From assembly GCA_944323745.1 (NCBI GenBank), contig CALUTQ010000002.1:186001-250000 (forward strand): 64,000 nt of DNA, written 5' to 3'. The DNA comes from Candidatus Avelusimicrobium pullarium. GTDB taxonomy: Bacteria > Elusimicrobiota > Elusimicrobia > Elusimicrobiales > Elusimicrobiaceae. Shown piece after piece: positions 52,001 through 60,677 of this stretch. The notes below the pieces were generated by a model. It saw nothing but the letters and a program-made list of their open reading frames with translations. It was not told the origin of the DNA and did not search any database. Every line of letters begins with the position of its first letter. Within the stretch, counting starts at the first letter, position 1. The position numbers and the translations under genes are program-made.

Positions 52001-54741
52001 TCTTTTACGCGGCGCTCGCTGACCCATTCCAAACGGCCGGATAAGCCGTTTTTGCGCACGCTGAAATATTCTTCTTTCTGAATTTTAGCCTGCACTTTTA
52101 TCCCGTCCACGCTTTTCCCCTGCGGCGTAACGGCCACAATGTGGGCTTGGGCGGGCTGGCCTTCTTCCACGCTGTAATTTTCCATTTTGGAGCCCAAGGT
52201 AAAGTCGGCCGGGTTAAGCACAAAATCGGTGCGGGCAAACAACTGCTGGCCCGAAGGGGCCTGCACCCCCGCTTCGGCATACACCTGCTGCGGCACGGTT
52301 ACTTTAGGCAGCTGCACGCTAAAGTTGATTTTGCCCTGCGCGTCCAACTCGCCGGACGACTGGGTAAGCAGATGGTCCTTTAAATCGCGCTCCACAAAAT
52401 AGGGCACGAAAGTATAGTCCTCATACCCTTCGGGGGAATAATTGGAAAATACGTGGCGCACATTCCAGTTTACTTTCCCGCCGGAAACAGGCGCCCCGAA
52501 CAGATAATCGGCCGAGGCGGTAAACTGCGCCGTCTGGCCCCCTATATAAAAAGGTTCCAGCGTGCGCAGGTTGACGTTAAAGTCGGCCTGTTTTACCGCT
52601 TCCACCTGAAAGGAATAATAAGCCTCGCCATATCCGTCGGAAGGTTTAAACTGCAAAGACCAAGAACCCGTAACGGCCGTTTGCGGCAAATCAAACTGCC
52701 AATCAAACGCGCCGCTTTGCGTATCATAAAAAAGGGTTTGCTTAAAGGCTTCTTCCCCGCGGGAGTTATAGACCGTCAAGTTGCCTTTGACGACGGAAGG
52801 CAAAGCCCACTGGCCGTTTTTCATTTGACGGACCAACCCCTTGACGTAAACTTTCTCGCCGGGGCGGTAGATGCCGCGGTCGGTGAACAGAGCGGTTTTA
52901 ACGGGGGCTTTGTCGGTGTTGTAATTGTAGCTGATGTTAAAACGCCACGGCTCCAGTCCGTCGTTCCAGCTGCTGGCCAGCACGGCGTCCCCGCCGGGGC
53001 TGGTGACAAACGCATACACCGTCGGCGCGCTCCAGCGGCTGCCTCCCTGCGGTTTTAATTCCACCAAACCGGGCGCCAAAGCCAAGCCGTTTTCGTCGGT
53101 GCTGCCTGTCCACAGGGTGCGGTTGCTTTCGTCTTTCAGTTCCACATTTAAATTGCCCTGAGCTTCCCCCGTTTGCAGCGAGGTTACCCACACCAAGGTA
53201 TCGGTCGGAGAGGTTTTAAGCGTAACGCCCAAGTCGGTAATATTATCCGTCGCGCCCACCCAGCAGAAGCCGTCTTCGCGGTTTTTGCTCGGCACGCGCA
53301 CCTGCGAATAAATAATGCTGTTTTGCCCCGTGGGGTTAAACTTTGTTAAGTCTAAATACGTCTTTTGCGTTTTGTCGGGCACTTCGTCAAAAGAATAGTC
53401 GCCATCAAACTGCAGGTTAGCTTTGGCAATTTCTGCCTTGCTGCAATAATACACCCGTTTTTGATTAAACGGAATAAAATCGGCCTTACTGAAACGGCCG
53501 GCAGAAACTTCCAGCTCCGGCACATTGAGCACATCAATAGGGTGGCGCTGCGGCAGGTAGCTTTCCAGCACGCCCTGCCCTCCTTTAAACGTGGCTGCGG
53601 GGCAGTACCCTTCGTTAGTGACGGTAACAGATTGGGCCATACCCAAGCGGTTGCCGTAAATGTCGGTCAAGTCTTTGTCTATCGTTACGGTAACGGTTTG
53701 GCGCGGCTCAATTTTAAGGAAGGACAAGGGCATTTCAAACCAGCCTTCCCCGGCTTCTTCTCCGTAGCGCTGGCGGCCCAGCGTTTGGGCTTCCTGCTCC
53801 GTTACAGGCTGCAGGGCCGAAGCGGGCGACACCTGAATATGCTTTAGCAAATCATTCAAGCGCACCGGAGAGGAAAAAGACACGTATGCGTCAAACGGCA
53901 AGCAGCCGGTATAATTGCCGCCCGTAATTTTTAACTGTGGATAGGTGTAAAAAGAAGATGTGTAAGGCTCCTGCAGGCCCAAAATGCCTTCTTTGCCGCG
54001 CAGATTTTCCGAAAGGGTAAGCGTTACTTTGCTGTCGGCAGGCAAATCTTTTTGCGGAACAAGCACAAAAATGCGGTCTCTGTCCATATACGAAAAATCT
54101 TTTTCATATTCTTCGTCGGTAAGCGCACGCACCTGCAAGGGGACGGAAACTTCCACCGGATCTGTTTTGTCCGGCGTGATATTAAAGAAAGATTTAATTT
54201 TGTCCAGCCAGTCCATTTCGCGGCCCATATACGTCAAACGGGCCGCACCCGACACGGAAGCCATATCCACCGGTTGGGAAAGGGTAACGTAAATGAGCGG
54301 GCGGGAGGATATCCACATTTCATTATTATAAGGGGCGACGTTTTGCACCCGGGGACGGGAGGTGGTAAACGTCCAGCTGTAATCTTCGGCCAGCGTTTTG
54401 CCGGAAACGGCAGATTTAAACCCTGCCGGCAATTTAACACGGTAACTGGTGGCGTTTTGCCAATTTTCTTTGGGCTCAAAGACTAACGTTTGCGTGCCGG
54501 AATAGCGGCAGGTGCCTTCTACCGCGGGCAACACTTTAAGCGGGCATTCGCCGGAGGCAAAGGCACTGTTTTCGGAAAGTGCCGCCACCGGCATATTGAA
54601 GTTTACGTTGATGGCCGTGCGTGTGCCGGCGGCATTTTCGCCTTTGGGCGAGGCAGACACTACCTGCAATTCCTGCCCGTATGCAACAGAAAATAAAAGG
54701 GCCAGCCCCAGCGCCGCGCCCAGCTTTTTTAGTCCCGTCAT
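49099..54741 (-). CDS. Bacterial alpha-2-macroglobulin family protein
   Basis: The 1880-residue product is a large protease trap. The signal peptide ends VAYG-QE without a lipobox Cys, so it should be free in the periplasm, whereas the well-known E. coli YfhM form is a lipoprotein. MG-type beta domains fill the N-terminal 1100 residues. The thioester motif CLEQ starts at Cys1405 (YDCLEQKM), inside the alpha-helical thioester domain. A GGGGSSDK loop near residue 1170 may be part of the bait region. It is co-transcribed with pbpC. Confidence 0.95.
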   Translation of the reverse strand: MTGLKKLGAALGLALLFSVAYGQELQVVSASPKGENAAGTRTAINVNFNMPVAALSENSAFASGECPLKVLPAVEGTCRYSGTQTLVFEPKENWQNATSYRVKLPAGFKSAVSGKTLAEDYSWTFTTSRPRVQNVAPYNNEMWISSRPLIYVTLSQPVDMASVSGAARLTYMGREMDWLDKIKSFFNITPDKTDPVEVSVPLQVRALTDEEYEKDFSYMDRDRIFVLVPQKDLPADSKVTLTLSENLRGKEGILGLQEPYTSSFYTYPQLKITGGNYTGCLPFDAYVSFSSPVRLNDLLKHIQVSPASALQPVTEQEAQTLGRQRYGEEAGEGWFEMPLSFLKIEPRQTVTVTIDKDLTDIYGNRLGMAQSVTVTNEGYCPAATFKGGQGVLESYLPQRHPIDVLNVPELEVSAGRFSKADFIPFNQKRVYYCSKAEIAKANLQFDGDYSFDEVPDKTQKTYLDLTKFNPTGQNSIIYSQVRVPSKNREDGFCWVGATDNITDLGVTLKTSPTDTLVWVTSLQTGEAQGNLNVELKDESNRTLWTGSTDENGLALAPGLVELKPQGGSRWSAPTVYAFVTSPGGDAVLASSWNDGLEPWRFNISYNYNTDKAPVKTALFTDRGIYRPGEKVYVKGLVRQMKNGQWALPSVVKGNLTVYNSRGEEAFKQTLFYDTQSGAFDWQFDLPQTAVTGSWSLQFKPSDGYGEAYYSFQVEAVKQADFNVNLRTLEPFYIGGQTAQFTASADYLFGAPVSGGKVNWNVRHVFSNYSPEGYEDYTFVPYFVERDLKDHLLTQSSGELDAQGKINFSVQLPKVTVPQQVYAEAGVQAPSGQQLFARTDFVLNPADFTLGSKMENYSVEEGQPAQAHIVAVTPQGKSVDGIKVQAKIQKEEYFSVRKNGLSGRLEWVSERRVKDFPSQNFTVTDKGYDFSYVASEPGSYQVTLSAKDAQGREVQGGFGFTVYGKGEAYWQQTDDDILQLEQDKKEYNPGDTARILVKSPYESALALVTVEREGILDAWTVPVASGADYVEVPIKNAYLPNVFVGVTLVRGRAAQPEYDKEGLDLAKPQGKTGYVNLTVSQKEREIDTQVSTAKTLYRPGETVTVSLNTAVEGKPVPADVTLMVVDEGVLSLTGYKRPDLMDVFYSPAQLSVSTADNRVFIIGQRNFGEKGENRGGGGGSSDKLGGADLRSHFEFTPYFNASVRTDGKGRASVQFTLPDNLTTFRIMAVAATVKEFGGGETNVKVSKPLMVTPKMPRFARVGDKFKCGAVVYNYEDEKGALTLTARAQGAVRLSGGSQKVNVAKGAAKLVTWDCQAVENGEAEISFAAQAGKISDGVVSKLQVEDVEKQQTLALYSATDAAEEQLLEKPASVNEKVPARVAATLASTALINLRGGMVYLLTYPYDCLEQKMSKIRPVIEGAKMIEDFGLGDLTEYKKQTQQILDEMTLYQSDDGGFAYWPGALPDPYVTAYALETAYRAKQEGYKVNDGALQKAVSWLLGVFGQKTQRRAYPYSASEDETVRAYAVLVLSLYGQKMDGQFNNLYAKRNSLSAPAQAYLLLASNQLNKGADVKMKLAQELLNRAQYGTQTVHFSAGGNQPWLHMTDVKVTALSMEALLVVGDYLPRPYQAVKWLTDQLGEEGYWINTSANAAVMSALNAYYTLKESVEPDFTAGVLLDGKTVMDAQFKGRFLKTQRGSWPFAQVYQNGTQARARFSKNGVGTLYYTLWQTYAPAAYTDTVNAGFDVSRKITDLQGKAVTEFKEGGRYKVTLTVRSTAAASFVVLEDFIPAGFEIVNTSLATESRSQAAALKNDFWGGFTRDEKYDDRIAVFADYLSAGEHEYSYLVQASVEGEFSYPSLWASQMYDPAFFGRNATTRAVIKP

Positions 54742-54937
54742 TGTACGTCCCCCTTATAAGGTAATAACATATCTTTTATTGTATCTATTTTATCTATAGA
54801 AAGAAACCCCCAACCCCCCTATCATTTGCCTTTTAGGCCACGGGTTGGCGGGGCGTGCAAACGGCGTTTTTTAAGGCAAGCTTTTTAATGCGCGCGCCGG
54901 ACGGCCAAAACAGAGATGGATACTTTTGTCGGACAAA

Positions 54938-54966
54938 CAAAAAACCCCGCCCGAAGGCGGGGTTTT
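54938..54966 (-). terminator. Terminator of the outer-membrane protein gene
   Basis: On the minus strand AACCCCGCC/GGCGGGGTT with a TTCG loop is followed by T6. The other sequence between 54742 and 54938 shows no gene. Confidence 0.85.
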
Positions 54967-54983
54967 ATCTGCGTTAAAACAGA

Positions 54984-56150
54984 TTAGAACTTCACGTTCA
55001 AACCAGCCTGATACACGGTGGCATCCTGCTGATCAAAGTCATCATAATCGCCGCCCAATTTGGCATAGCCGATGCCGGCGAAAAGGTTGACGTTTTCGTT
55101 ATGCTGGTAGGTGGCGGTCAAGTCCGCTTCCCACGTAGCTTCGTGCTGGGCCGTTCTGTCCTGGAAGGCAAAGCCGTCAACAGAGAAGGTCCATTTGTTC
55201 CACGCATAGTCCAAACCGACATTGAACATACGGGTTTCTTCCAAAGCCAAGGCAGGGTATTCGCCAAAACCGGTTTTACCCCACACCAAGCCAGGAGCAT
55301 AAGCACCATATTCAGAGACTAAACCTTTCTGATAGACAAAGGCCGCTCTGGGCGTAAAGGCATCCATATTCAAAGCACCGTCCACTTTAACCAAGTAGGG
55401 GTTATCGTGGCTTTCTTTGATTAAGCGGTTGCCGTCGTGGCTGCGGGCATATTCTACGCTCAGCAAGCCGGCTTCCGGCGTCAAGGACACTTTAGCACCA
55501 TAGAAACCTTGGAATTCTTCGCTGGCCCAGTCCGTATTTTTGTAGGTATAGCCATACACTTGGGCTTTGACCATATCGGTCAAGTTCAAGCGGATGTCGG
55601 CACCATAGAAGTCCGCGTCTTCTTCAGTGACAGCAGCACCAAAGCGAACTTTCTGGGTCTGACCGGCGATTAAAGTTACAGCTTTAAAATCATCGGAATA
55701 GGTCAGTTTGGCAGCGTCCAAAGAAGTTACCGGAGAAGCCAAAGCGGCCATATAACCGTGGCGAGGGCCAAAATACAACAAGGCGCTGTCTTCTTCGCCG
55801 TAGAATTGGCGGCCGACCGTCAATTCAAAGCAATCAAACAAATTAGACAATGCGATATTGGCTTCCGCCAAATAGATTTCATCCTGATACTGATTCAGGT
55901 TTTTGCCCTGAGCAGCACCGTTCCAAGGCGTATTGTAAACGAACTGGATGTTAGCCGTTACGTCTTCGGTCAATTCGGCAGACAGACCGGCCATCACACG
56001 AGAAGAGGCCCCCGTGTATTCATCCATATTTACATTGTTGTTAGCGCCAATGGCTTCAATTTCGCCAATGACGTCCACATTATCCAACACAGCTGCGTTC
56101 ATAGGCAAAGCCAAGGCAGTAACCAAGAGCAAGCCCAGTAGTTTCTTCAT
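54984..56150 (-). CDS. Outer-membrane beta-barrel protein (porin-like)
   Basis: The 388-residue product has a signal peptide ending MNA-AV. The mature protein alternates short strands such as LTANIQFVYNTP and KAQVYGYTYKNT, and ends AGLNVKF; a terminal Phe is the outer-membrane insertion signal. It has a near-perfect ribosome site (AAGGAGGAG) and a good promoter, so it is likely abundant. Loop residues are acidic. It resembles general porins of uncertain selectivity. Confidence 0.85.
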   Translation of the reverse strand: MKKLLGLLLVTALALPMNAAVLDNVDVIGEIEAIGANNNVNMDEYTGASSRVMAGLSAELTEDVTANIQFVYNTPWNGAAQGKNLNQYQDEIYLAEANIALSNLFDCFELTVGRQFYGEEDSALLYFGPRHGYMAALASPVTSLDAAKLTYSDDFKAVTLIAGQTQKVRFGAAVTEEDADFYGADIRLNLTDMVKAQVYGYTYKNTDWASEEFQGFYGAKVSLTPEAGLLSVEYARSHDGNRLIKESHDNPYLVKVDGALNMDAFTPRAAFVYQKGLVSEYGAYAPGLVWGKTGFGEYPALALEETRMFNVGLDYAWNKWTFSVDGFAFQDRTAQHEATWEADLTATYQHNENVNLFAGIGYAKLGGDYDDFDQQDATVYQAGLNVKF

Positions 56151-56191
56151 GCAGTACTCCTCCTTAATAATTTAAACTACCCTACCCCCAA

Positions 56192-56220
56192 ACTTTACTT
56201 AATTGCAAAAAATTTTGCAA
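56192..56220 (-). promoter_or_regulatory. Promoter of the outer-membrane protein gene
   Basis: On the minus strand -35 TTGCAA (56220-56215), a 17-bp spacer and -10 TAAAGT (56197-56192), about 40 bp upstream of the ATG. Confidence 0.6.
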
Positions 56221-56239
56221 GCACGTTTTTAATCTACTC

Positions 56240-56352
56240 TTGACAAGCAACGCAAAAGACTGCTATCCTGTTTGCCCTTTTACAGCCCCGAATAAAAATA
56301 AGAGAGAAATCTTCTTTTTTACGACGAGGCCTGCCTCTTATTTTTATTTTTG
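56240..56352 (+). ncRNA. Candidate small RNA with own promoter and terminator
   Basis: -35 TTGACA (56240-56245) is perfect; after 18 bp comes extended -10 TGCTATCCT (56264-56269 for TATCCT). A perfect 14-bp stem (56291-56304 with 56335-56348) followed by TTTG lies about 15-70 nt into the transcript. No open frame of note is between them. A transcript of about 75 nt from near 56276 is inferred. The rest of 56151-56474 holds the two flanking promoters. Confidence 0.45.
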
Positions 56353-56417
56353 TTCTAGTTCTTCTGCAACCCAAACAGCCGTTTGCGAGCGCTAAATTTT
56401 TTATCTCCGGCTGCTTG

Positions 56418-56446
56418 CAACATAAAAAAGAAAACACTATACTTTA
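56418..56446 (+). promoter_or_regulatory. Promoter of the 56475 pilin gene
   Basis: -35 TTGCAA, a 17-bp spacer and -10 TATACT end about 30 bp before the start codon; the leader carries a normal AAGGAG ribosome site. Confidence 0.6.
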
Positions 56447-56474
56447 AATATATACATATGTATAAGGAGAAAAA

Positions 56475-56939
56475 ATGAATAAAGGTTTTACTCTTTTGGA
56501 ACTTTTGGTTGTGGTAATGATTATGGGTTTGCTTACCTCCTTTGCCATTCCGCAGTACACCCGCAGCGTGCGCAGAGCCGAAATGCTGGAAGGAATGAGC
56601 CAAGGCAAAACGATTTTTGATTCTGCCCTGCGCTATAAATCGGCCAACGGGTCTATGCCTTCTTATTTTAATGAACTGGACATCGGTTTTGCCGGTCTCA
56701 ATACGGCCAGCAGCTCTATGACCGAAGGCAACTTTACCTATCAGCTGCTGACCGACGGGGTAAAAATCGTCAGCAATGTGGGCGGATATTACCTTAAAAT
56801 GCAAATTCCCACCGTCTCAAACAGCGGGGTCTCGGTACCGGTTTACTGCTGCCCCACCAACGGGGACAAAAACGGAACCTGGCTCTGCAAAAGTGTAAGC
56901 GGGGGCGTGCTGGGCGGCGGATGTTACGAAATTAAATAA
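56475..56939 (+). CDS. Type IV pilin-like protein, canonical short leader
   Basis: The 154-residue product has leader MNKG^FTLLELLVVVMIMGLLTSFA with Glu5 and the following IPQYTRSVRRAE. The C-terminal domain holds a CC pair and two more Cys. It has a conventional promoter, a 5' leader and an AAGGAG site, unlike the palindrome-type pilins. It is the only pilin gene of the window on the plus strand. Confidence 0.92.
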   Translation: MNKGFTLLELLVVVMIMGLLTSFAIPQYTRSVRRAEMLEGMSQGKTIFDSALRYKSANGSMPSYFNELDIGFAGLNTASSSMTEGNFTYQLLTDGVKIVSNVGGYYLKMQIPTVSNSGVSVPVYCCPTNGDKNGTWLCKSVSGGVLGGGCYEIK

Positions 56940-56970
56940 AAAAAACCCCGCGTAAAAGCGGGGTTTTTTA
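56938..56970 (+). terminator. Terminator of the 56475 pilin gene
   Basis: AAAAACCCCGC/GCGGGGTTTTTT stem directly after the stop. The sequence from 56971 to 57124 shows no gene. Confidence 0.88.
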
Positions 56971-57124
56971 TGGACAAAAATAATCGGCGTTGCCGCAAAA
57001 CCAAGCGGCATTCGTCCGCGTATTTTGTAAAAAAATGCTTGCTGTGTGCCGACGGAGCTGCCGGATGTAAGACATTTTGACGGCAGTCTGCCCGAATAAA
57101 TTTTTAACTCGCCTGAAAAGAAAG

Positions 57125-58711
57125 CTAACGTTTTTTGCGCTTAAAAATTTTTCCGCCCCGTCTGTTACTTTGGCCGCGCAAACCGCGGCTTTTGTTTGAC
57201 GAACGCGGAGAGTGCGGCGCCGCGTGCGGGCGGTCTTTCTTTTTGCCCCCTACGCGCACTACATTAAAACCGCTGTTTGTCCAAAAAGAGTTTCCTTGTT
57301 TTTCTTCCAGCACGGCGGCGCTGTCTATAGCTTTGTGAAAAGTATGAATGTGGCCTTTTTTGTTTTTAACGGAAGCACTCTGCCCCGGTTCAGGCGCCCG
57401 TTTTTTGTTTTCAGCCTCTGACGGTTTCCCCTTCAAAGAACGGGAAGCAAGCGTTTGTTCGGGCGCGCCGGAGACGGGACGGGACGAAAGCCCTCCTTTC
57501 GGCTGTTTTTCTTTTTCGCCGCGCACAAGAGAAGCGGTTTTGGCCAAAGCGGAATGTGCTTTTTTCTTTTTAGCCGTTTCCGGCAAAAACTTGGGCGCCG
57601 GCAAAGGCTGGCCGGTTTTGGTCAGCTCGGTCAGTTTGCCCAAGCGGCAAACGCGGCAAATGTCGGCCCATTTATCCGTATCTTCCGCCACAAAAGACAA
57701 GGCCGTCCCCACACTGCCCGCGCGGCCCGTGCGCCCAATGCGGTGGATGTAATCTTCGGGGCATTGGGGCAGGTCGTAATTGATGACGCAGGACACACCG
57801 TCCACATCTATGCCGCGGGCGGCCACGTCGGTAGCTACCAGGGCGGGCACATCGCCCAGACGAAACTGCTCCATCACCTGCCGGCGGCGGCTTTGGCGCA
57901 AATCGCCGTGCAGGGCGGCCGCTTTGCAGCCGTATATTTTCAGTTGTTTGGCCAAGCGTTCGGCCCCGTGACGGCTTTTGACAAAAATCAATATCAGCCC
58001 TTTGCGCGTGTTAAGCTCGTGCACCAGCTGGGGCAGTTTTTCGCGCGTGGTCAAACGCACAAACTGCTGCAGCACCAAATCTATCGGACGGGTAACCGAG
58101 CCGATTTGCACCCGCACGGGGTTTTGCAAAAACCCGTCGGCCAGTTGTTCAATTTCTTTAGGAAGCGTAGCCGAAAATAAAAGCGTCTGCCGCGGCCCCG
58201 GCACGGCGGCACAAATGCGTTTTACGTCGGGCATAAAGCCCATATCCAGCATACGGTCGGCTTCGTCCAGCACCAAAAAACCGATGTTTTTTAAGTTCAG
58301 GCTTTTGCGCCCGATATGGTCTATCACCCGCCCCGGGGTGCCGATGATCAGGCGCGGCTTGCGCCGCAGGTCGGCATATTGTTTATGGATATTGTCCCCG
58401 CCGATAATCAGCGCGCTGGGCATATCGGCCGGCTCTGCCAAAAGGGATAGTAACGCGTCCTGTGTTTGCTGGGCCAGCTCCCGCGTGGGTGACAAAATGA
58501 GCGCATTCTTATCCGCCTGTTCCCGCAAACGCACCAGCAGCGGCAACAAAAAAGCAAACGTTTTACCCGTGCCCGTCTGCGCGGTGGCCAAGATATCGCG
58601 CCCTTTTAAAGCAGGCGGCAAGGCGGCCTGCTGAACGGGTGTGGGTTCCGTAATACCCAAACGCAAAAGCGCTTGGCACAAGTCTTGCGGCAACGCGTCA
58701 AAAGCGCTCAT
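57125..58711 (-). CDS. DEAD-box RNA helicase (RhlE-like)
   Basis: The 528-residue ATP-dependent RNA helicase has the Q motif (ITEPTPVQQAALP), Walker A ATAQTGTGKTFAF, DEAD in LVLDEADRMLDMGF, SAT in LLFSATLPKE and the C-terminal HRIGRTGRAG. After about residue 375 there is a long basic Ser/Lys/Arg-rich tail ending KIFKRKKR, as in RhlE-type proteins, likely for RNA binding. It overlaps the ABC-F gene by 4 bp, suggesting joint work in ribosome or RNA maintenance. Confidence 0.94.
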   Translation of the reverse strand: MSAFDALPQDLCQALLRLGITEPTPVQQAALPPALKGRDILATAQTGTGKTFAFLLPLLVRLREQADKNALILSPTRELAQQTQDALLSLLAEPADMPSALIIGGDNIHKQYADLRRKPRLIIGTPGRVIDHIGRKSLNLKNIGFLVLDEADRMLDMGFMPDVKRICAAVPGPRQTLLFSATLPKEIEQLADGFLQNPVRVQIGSVTRPIDLVLQQFVRLTTREKLPQLVHELNTRKGLILIFVKSRHGAERLAKQLKIYGCKAAALHGDLRQSRRRQVMEQFRLGDVPALVATDVAARGIDVDGVSCVINYDLPQCPEDYIHRIGRTGRAGSVGTALSFVAEDTDKWADICRVCRLGKLTELTKTGQPLPAPKFLPETAKKKKAHSALAKTASLVRGEKEKQPKGGLSSRPVSGAPEQTLASRSLKGKPSEAENKKRAPEPGQSASVKNKKGHIHTFHKAIDSAAVLEEKQGNSFWTNSGFNVVRVGGKKKDRPHAAPHSPRSSNKSRGLRGQSNRRGGKIFKRKKR

Positions 58712-60570
58712 ACTTCTTCCTCTTTGCCGGACATAATTTCTTCACACTGCTGGCTTAAAAAAAGCCAGCGTTCTTCGGCGTTTGAAATTTGATCCCCCAG
58801 CAAGGCCAGTTCTATGCTGTTGTCTGCGTCGTAGCGCACCAGCAGGGCGTTTTCCAGCTCTTGTTTGCGCTTATGCAGTTTTTCCAGTTTCTTATCCAAT
58901 TCGCGTATTTCTTTTTTAAGCGGGGCCAGTTCGGCACGGCGCTGGGCGGCGGTGCGGCGGCGGGCTTCGGCCGAGCCTTCTTTGTCGCTGGCCGGAGAGC
59001 CTTTGTCATTGTGTTTTAAAAGGCTGGCTTTATAATCTTCCAAATCGCCGCGGTAAATTTGGCACGTGCCCCCTTTGACAAGCCACAGCGTATCGCACGC
59101 CATTTCTATCACGTGCAAATCGTGCGTAATAAGCACTACGGCGCCTTCATAGGCGTTGAGCGCCTCCAACAGCGCCTGACGGGAAAGAATGTCCAAATGG
59201 TTGGTCGGCTCGTCCAAAATCAGCAGGTGCGGGGCGTCGCGCGTAATCAAAGCCAGCAACAGGCGGGACTTTTCCCCTCCCGACAGTTTGCCTATTACCG
59301 TGTCGGACTTAGCCTTATTTAACCCAAACGCCCCCAGCTGGGCGCGAATTTGCGTCTCGGTGCTGTTGGGCATCAATTCGGAAAGTTGCTCATACGGGGT
59401 TTTTTCCACGTCCAGTTCTTCGGTTTGATGCTGGGAAAAATAGGCCACCTTTATTTTTTTGGCCATCGTCATACGTCCGCTCATCAAAAGCAACCGGTGC
59501 GAAAGCACTTTGGCCAGCGTAGATTTGCCGTTTCCGTTGGCGCCCAAAAGGGCAATGCGGTCATCGGGTTCAATACGCAAGGTTAAATGCTGCAAAACGG
59601 GTTTGTCGTCATAGCCGGCTACGCCGTCTTCTATGGTTACCAGCGCTTGGGTTAAACGGGCAGGGGACGGGAATTGAAAGTGCACTTCCGGATCTTTAAT
59701 TACGGCAGGCGGATCACCCATTTTTTCAATCATTTTAATGCGGCTTTGTGCCTGTTTGGCTTTGGTGGCTTTATAGCGGAAGCGGTCCACAAAAGACTGT
59801 AAATGCGCCACCACGCGCTCGTGCTTGGCCGCGGCCAAACGCGCGCCTTCCTGTTCGGCTTCGCGCGTACGTTCATAGGTATCGTAATTGCCGTTATACA
59901 TTTTAAGCTGGCCTTGCTCCACGTGCACAATTTTGTCGCAAAGGCGGTTTAAAATGTGGCGGTCGTGGCTGATAAGCAAAACGGTTTTGTCGGTTTTGGC
60001 CAAATAGTTTTCCAGCCAGGTGGAGGTTTCCAGATCCAGATGGTTAGTCGGCTCGTCCAACAGCAGGCAATTGCTGGGAGCATAAAGCGTGGCGGCCAAA
60101 TTGGCACGCACCTGCCACCCGCCCGAAAATTCTTTGAGCGGTCTTTCAAAATCGGCATTTTCAAACCCCAGCCCGCTTAATATGGCGCTGGCGCGCGCCG
60201 TGGCGGCGTGGGCGCCCAGCGTGTCCAAGCGGTCATAAATTTCGGCCATACGCTCGCCGGTGATGTCGGGGCGGGTCAGCTCGCGGTTGAGGCGGGTGAT
60301 TTCTTTGTCGGCTTCCAGCACAAATTCCAACAGTTTTTTGGAAGGATCTTTTATGTCCTGCGCTACGGACGCAATTTGCGTATTGCGCGAGATTTCTATT
60401 TTCCCTCCGTCAGGGAACAATTCCCCCGTTATCAGCTTAAAAAGCGTAGATTTCCCGCACCCGTTAAGGCCCACCACCCCCACCTTTAAACCGTCCGGCA
60501 GGAGCATATTGGCGTCTTCAAACAGGGTGCGAAGACCGAAATGGAAGGATAAATTTTTAATCTCTATCAT
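58708..60570 (-). CDS. ABC-F family ATPase (ribosome-associated)
   Basis: The 620-residue protein has two ABC domains without membrane segments: Walker A GLNGCGKSTLF and GANGNGKSTLAK, signatures FSGGWQVR and LSGGEKSR, and Walker B LLLDEPTNHLD and LILDEPTNHLD. The linker between them contains basic helices, and the C-terminus is a coiled coil (about 555-620). The start at 60570 (MIEIKNLSFHFG) is the family N-terminus. TATAAT lies 9 nt before it and no ribosome site is seen. Uup/YheS-type; subgroup not decided. Confidence 0.92.
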   Translation of the reverse strand: MIEIKNLSFHFGLRTLFEDANMLLPDGLKVGVVGLNGCGKSTLFKLITGELFPDGGKIEISRNTQIASVAQDIKDPSKKLLEFVLEADKEITRLNRELTRPDITGERMAEIYDRLDTLGAHAATARASAILSGLGFENADFERPLKEFSGGWQVRANLAATLYAPSNCLLLDEPTNHLDLETSTWLENYLAKTDKTVLLISHDRHILNRLCDKIVHVEQGQLKMYNGNYDTYERTREAEQEGARLAAAKHERVVAHLQSFVDRFRYKATKAKQAQSRIKMIEKMGDPPAVIKDPEVHFQFPSPARLTQALVTIEDGVAGYDDKPVLQHLTLRIEPDDRIALLGANGNGKSTLAKVLSHRLLLMSGRMTMAKKIKVAYFSQHQTEELDVEKTPYEQLSELMPNSTETQIRAQLGAFGLNKAKSDTVIGKLSGGEKSRLLLALITRDAPHLLILDEPTNHLDILSRQALLEALNAYEGAVVLITHDLHVIEMACDTLWLVKGGTCQIYRGDLEDYKASLLKHNDKGSPASDKEGSAEARRRTAAQRRAELAPLKKEIRELDKKLEKLHKRKQELENALLVRYDADNSIELALLGDQISNAEERWLFLSQQCEEIMSGKEEEV

Positions 60571-60662
60571 TACAGATATATTATAGAAAATTTTTGCTGT
60601 TCTCCGTCGTAAAAAATGGCTTTTCAGACGGGCCCCCAACGGCGGCGTGCGCCAGGCAAATT

Positions 60663-60677
60663 TGATAAAATAGTGCT
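60663..60677 (+). promoter_or_regulatory. Leaderless extended -10 promoter of the FtsA-like gene
   Basis: TGATAAAAT (-10 TAAAAT 60666-60671) is followed by 6 nt and the ATG. No Shine-Dalgarno sequence is seen. Confidence 0.6.
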
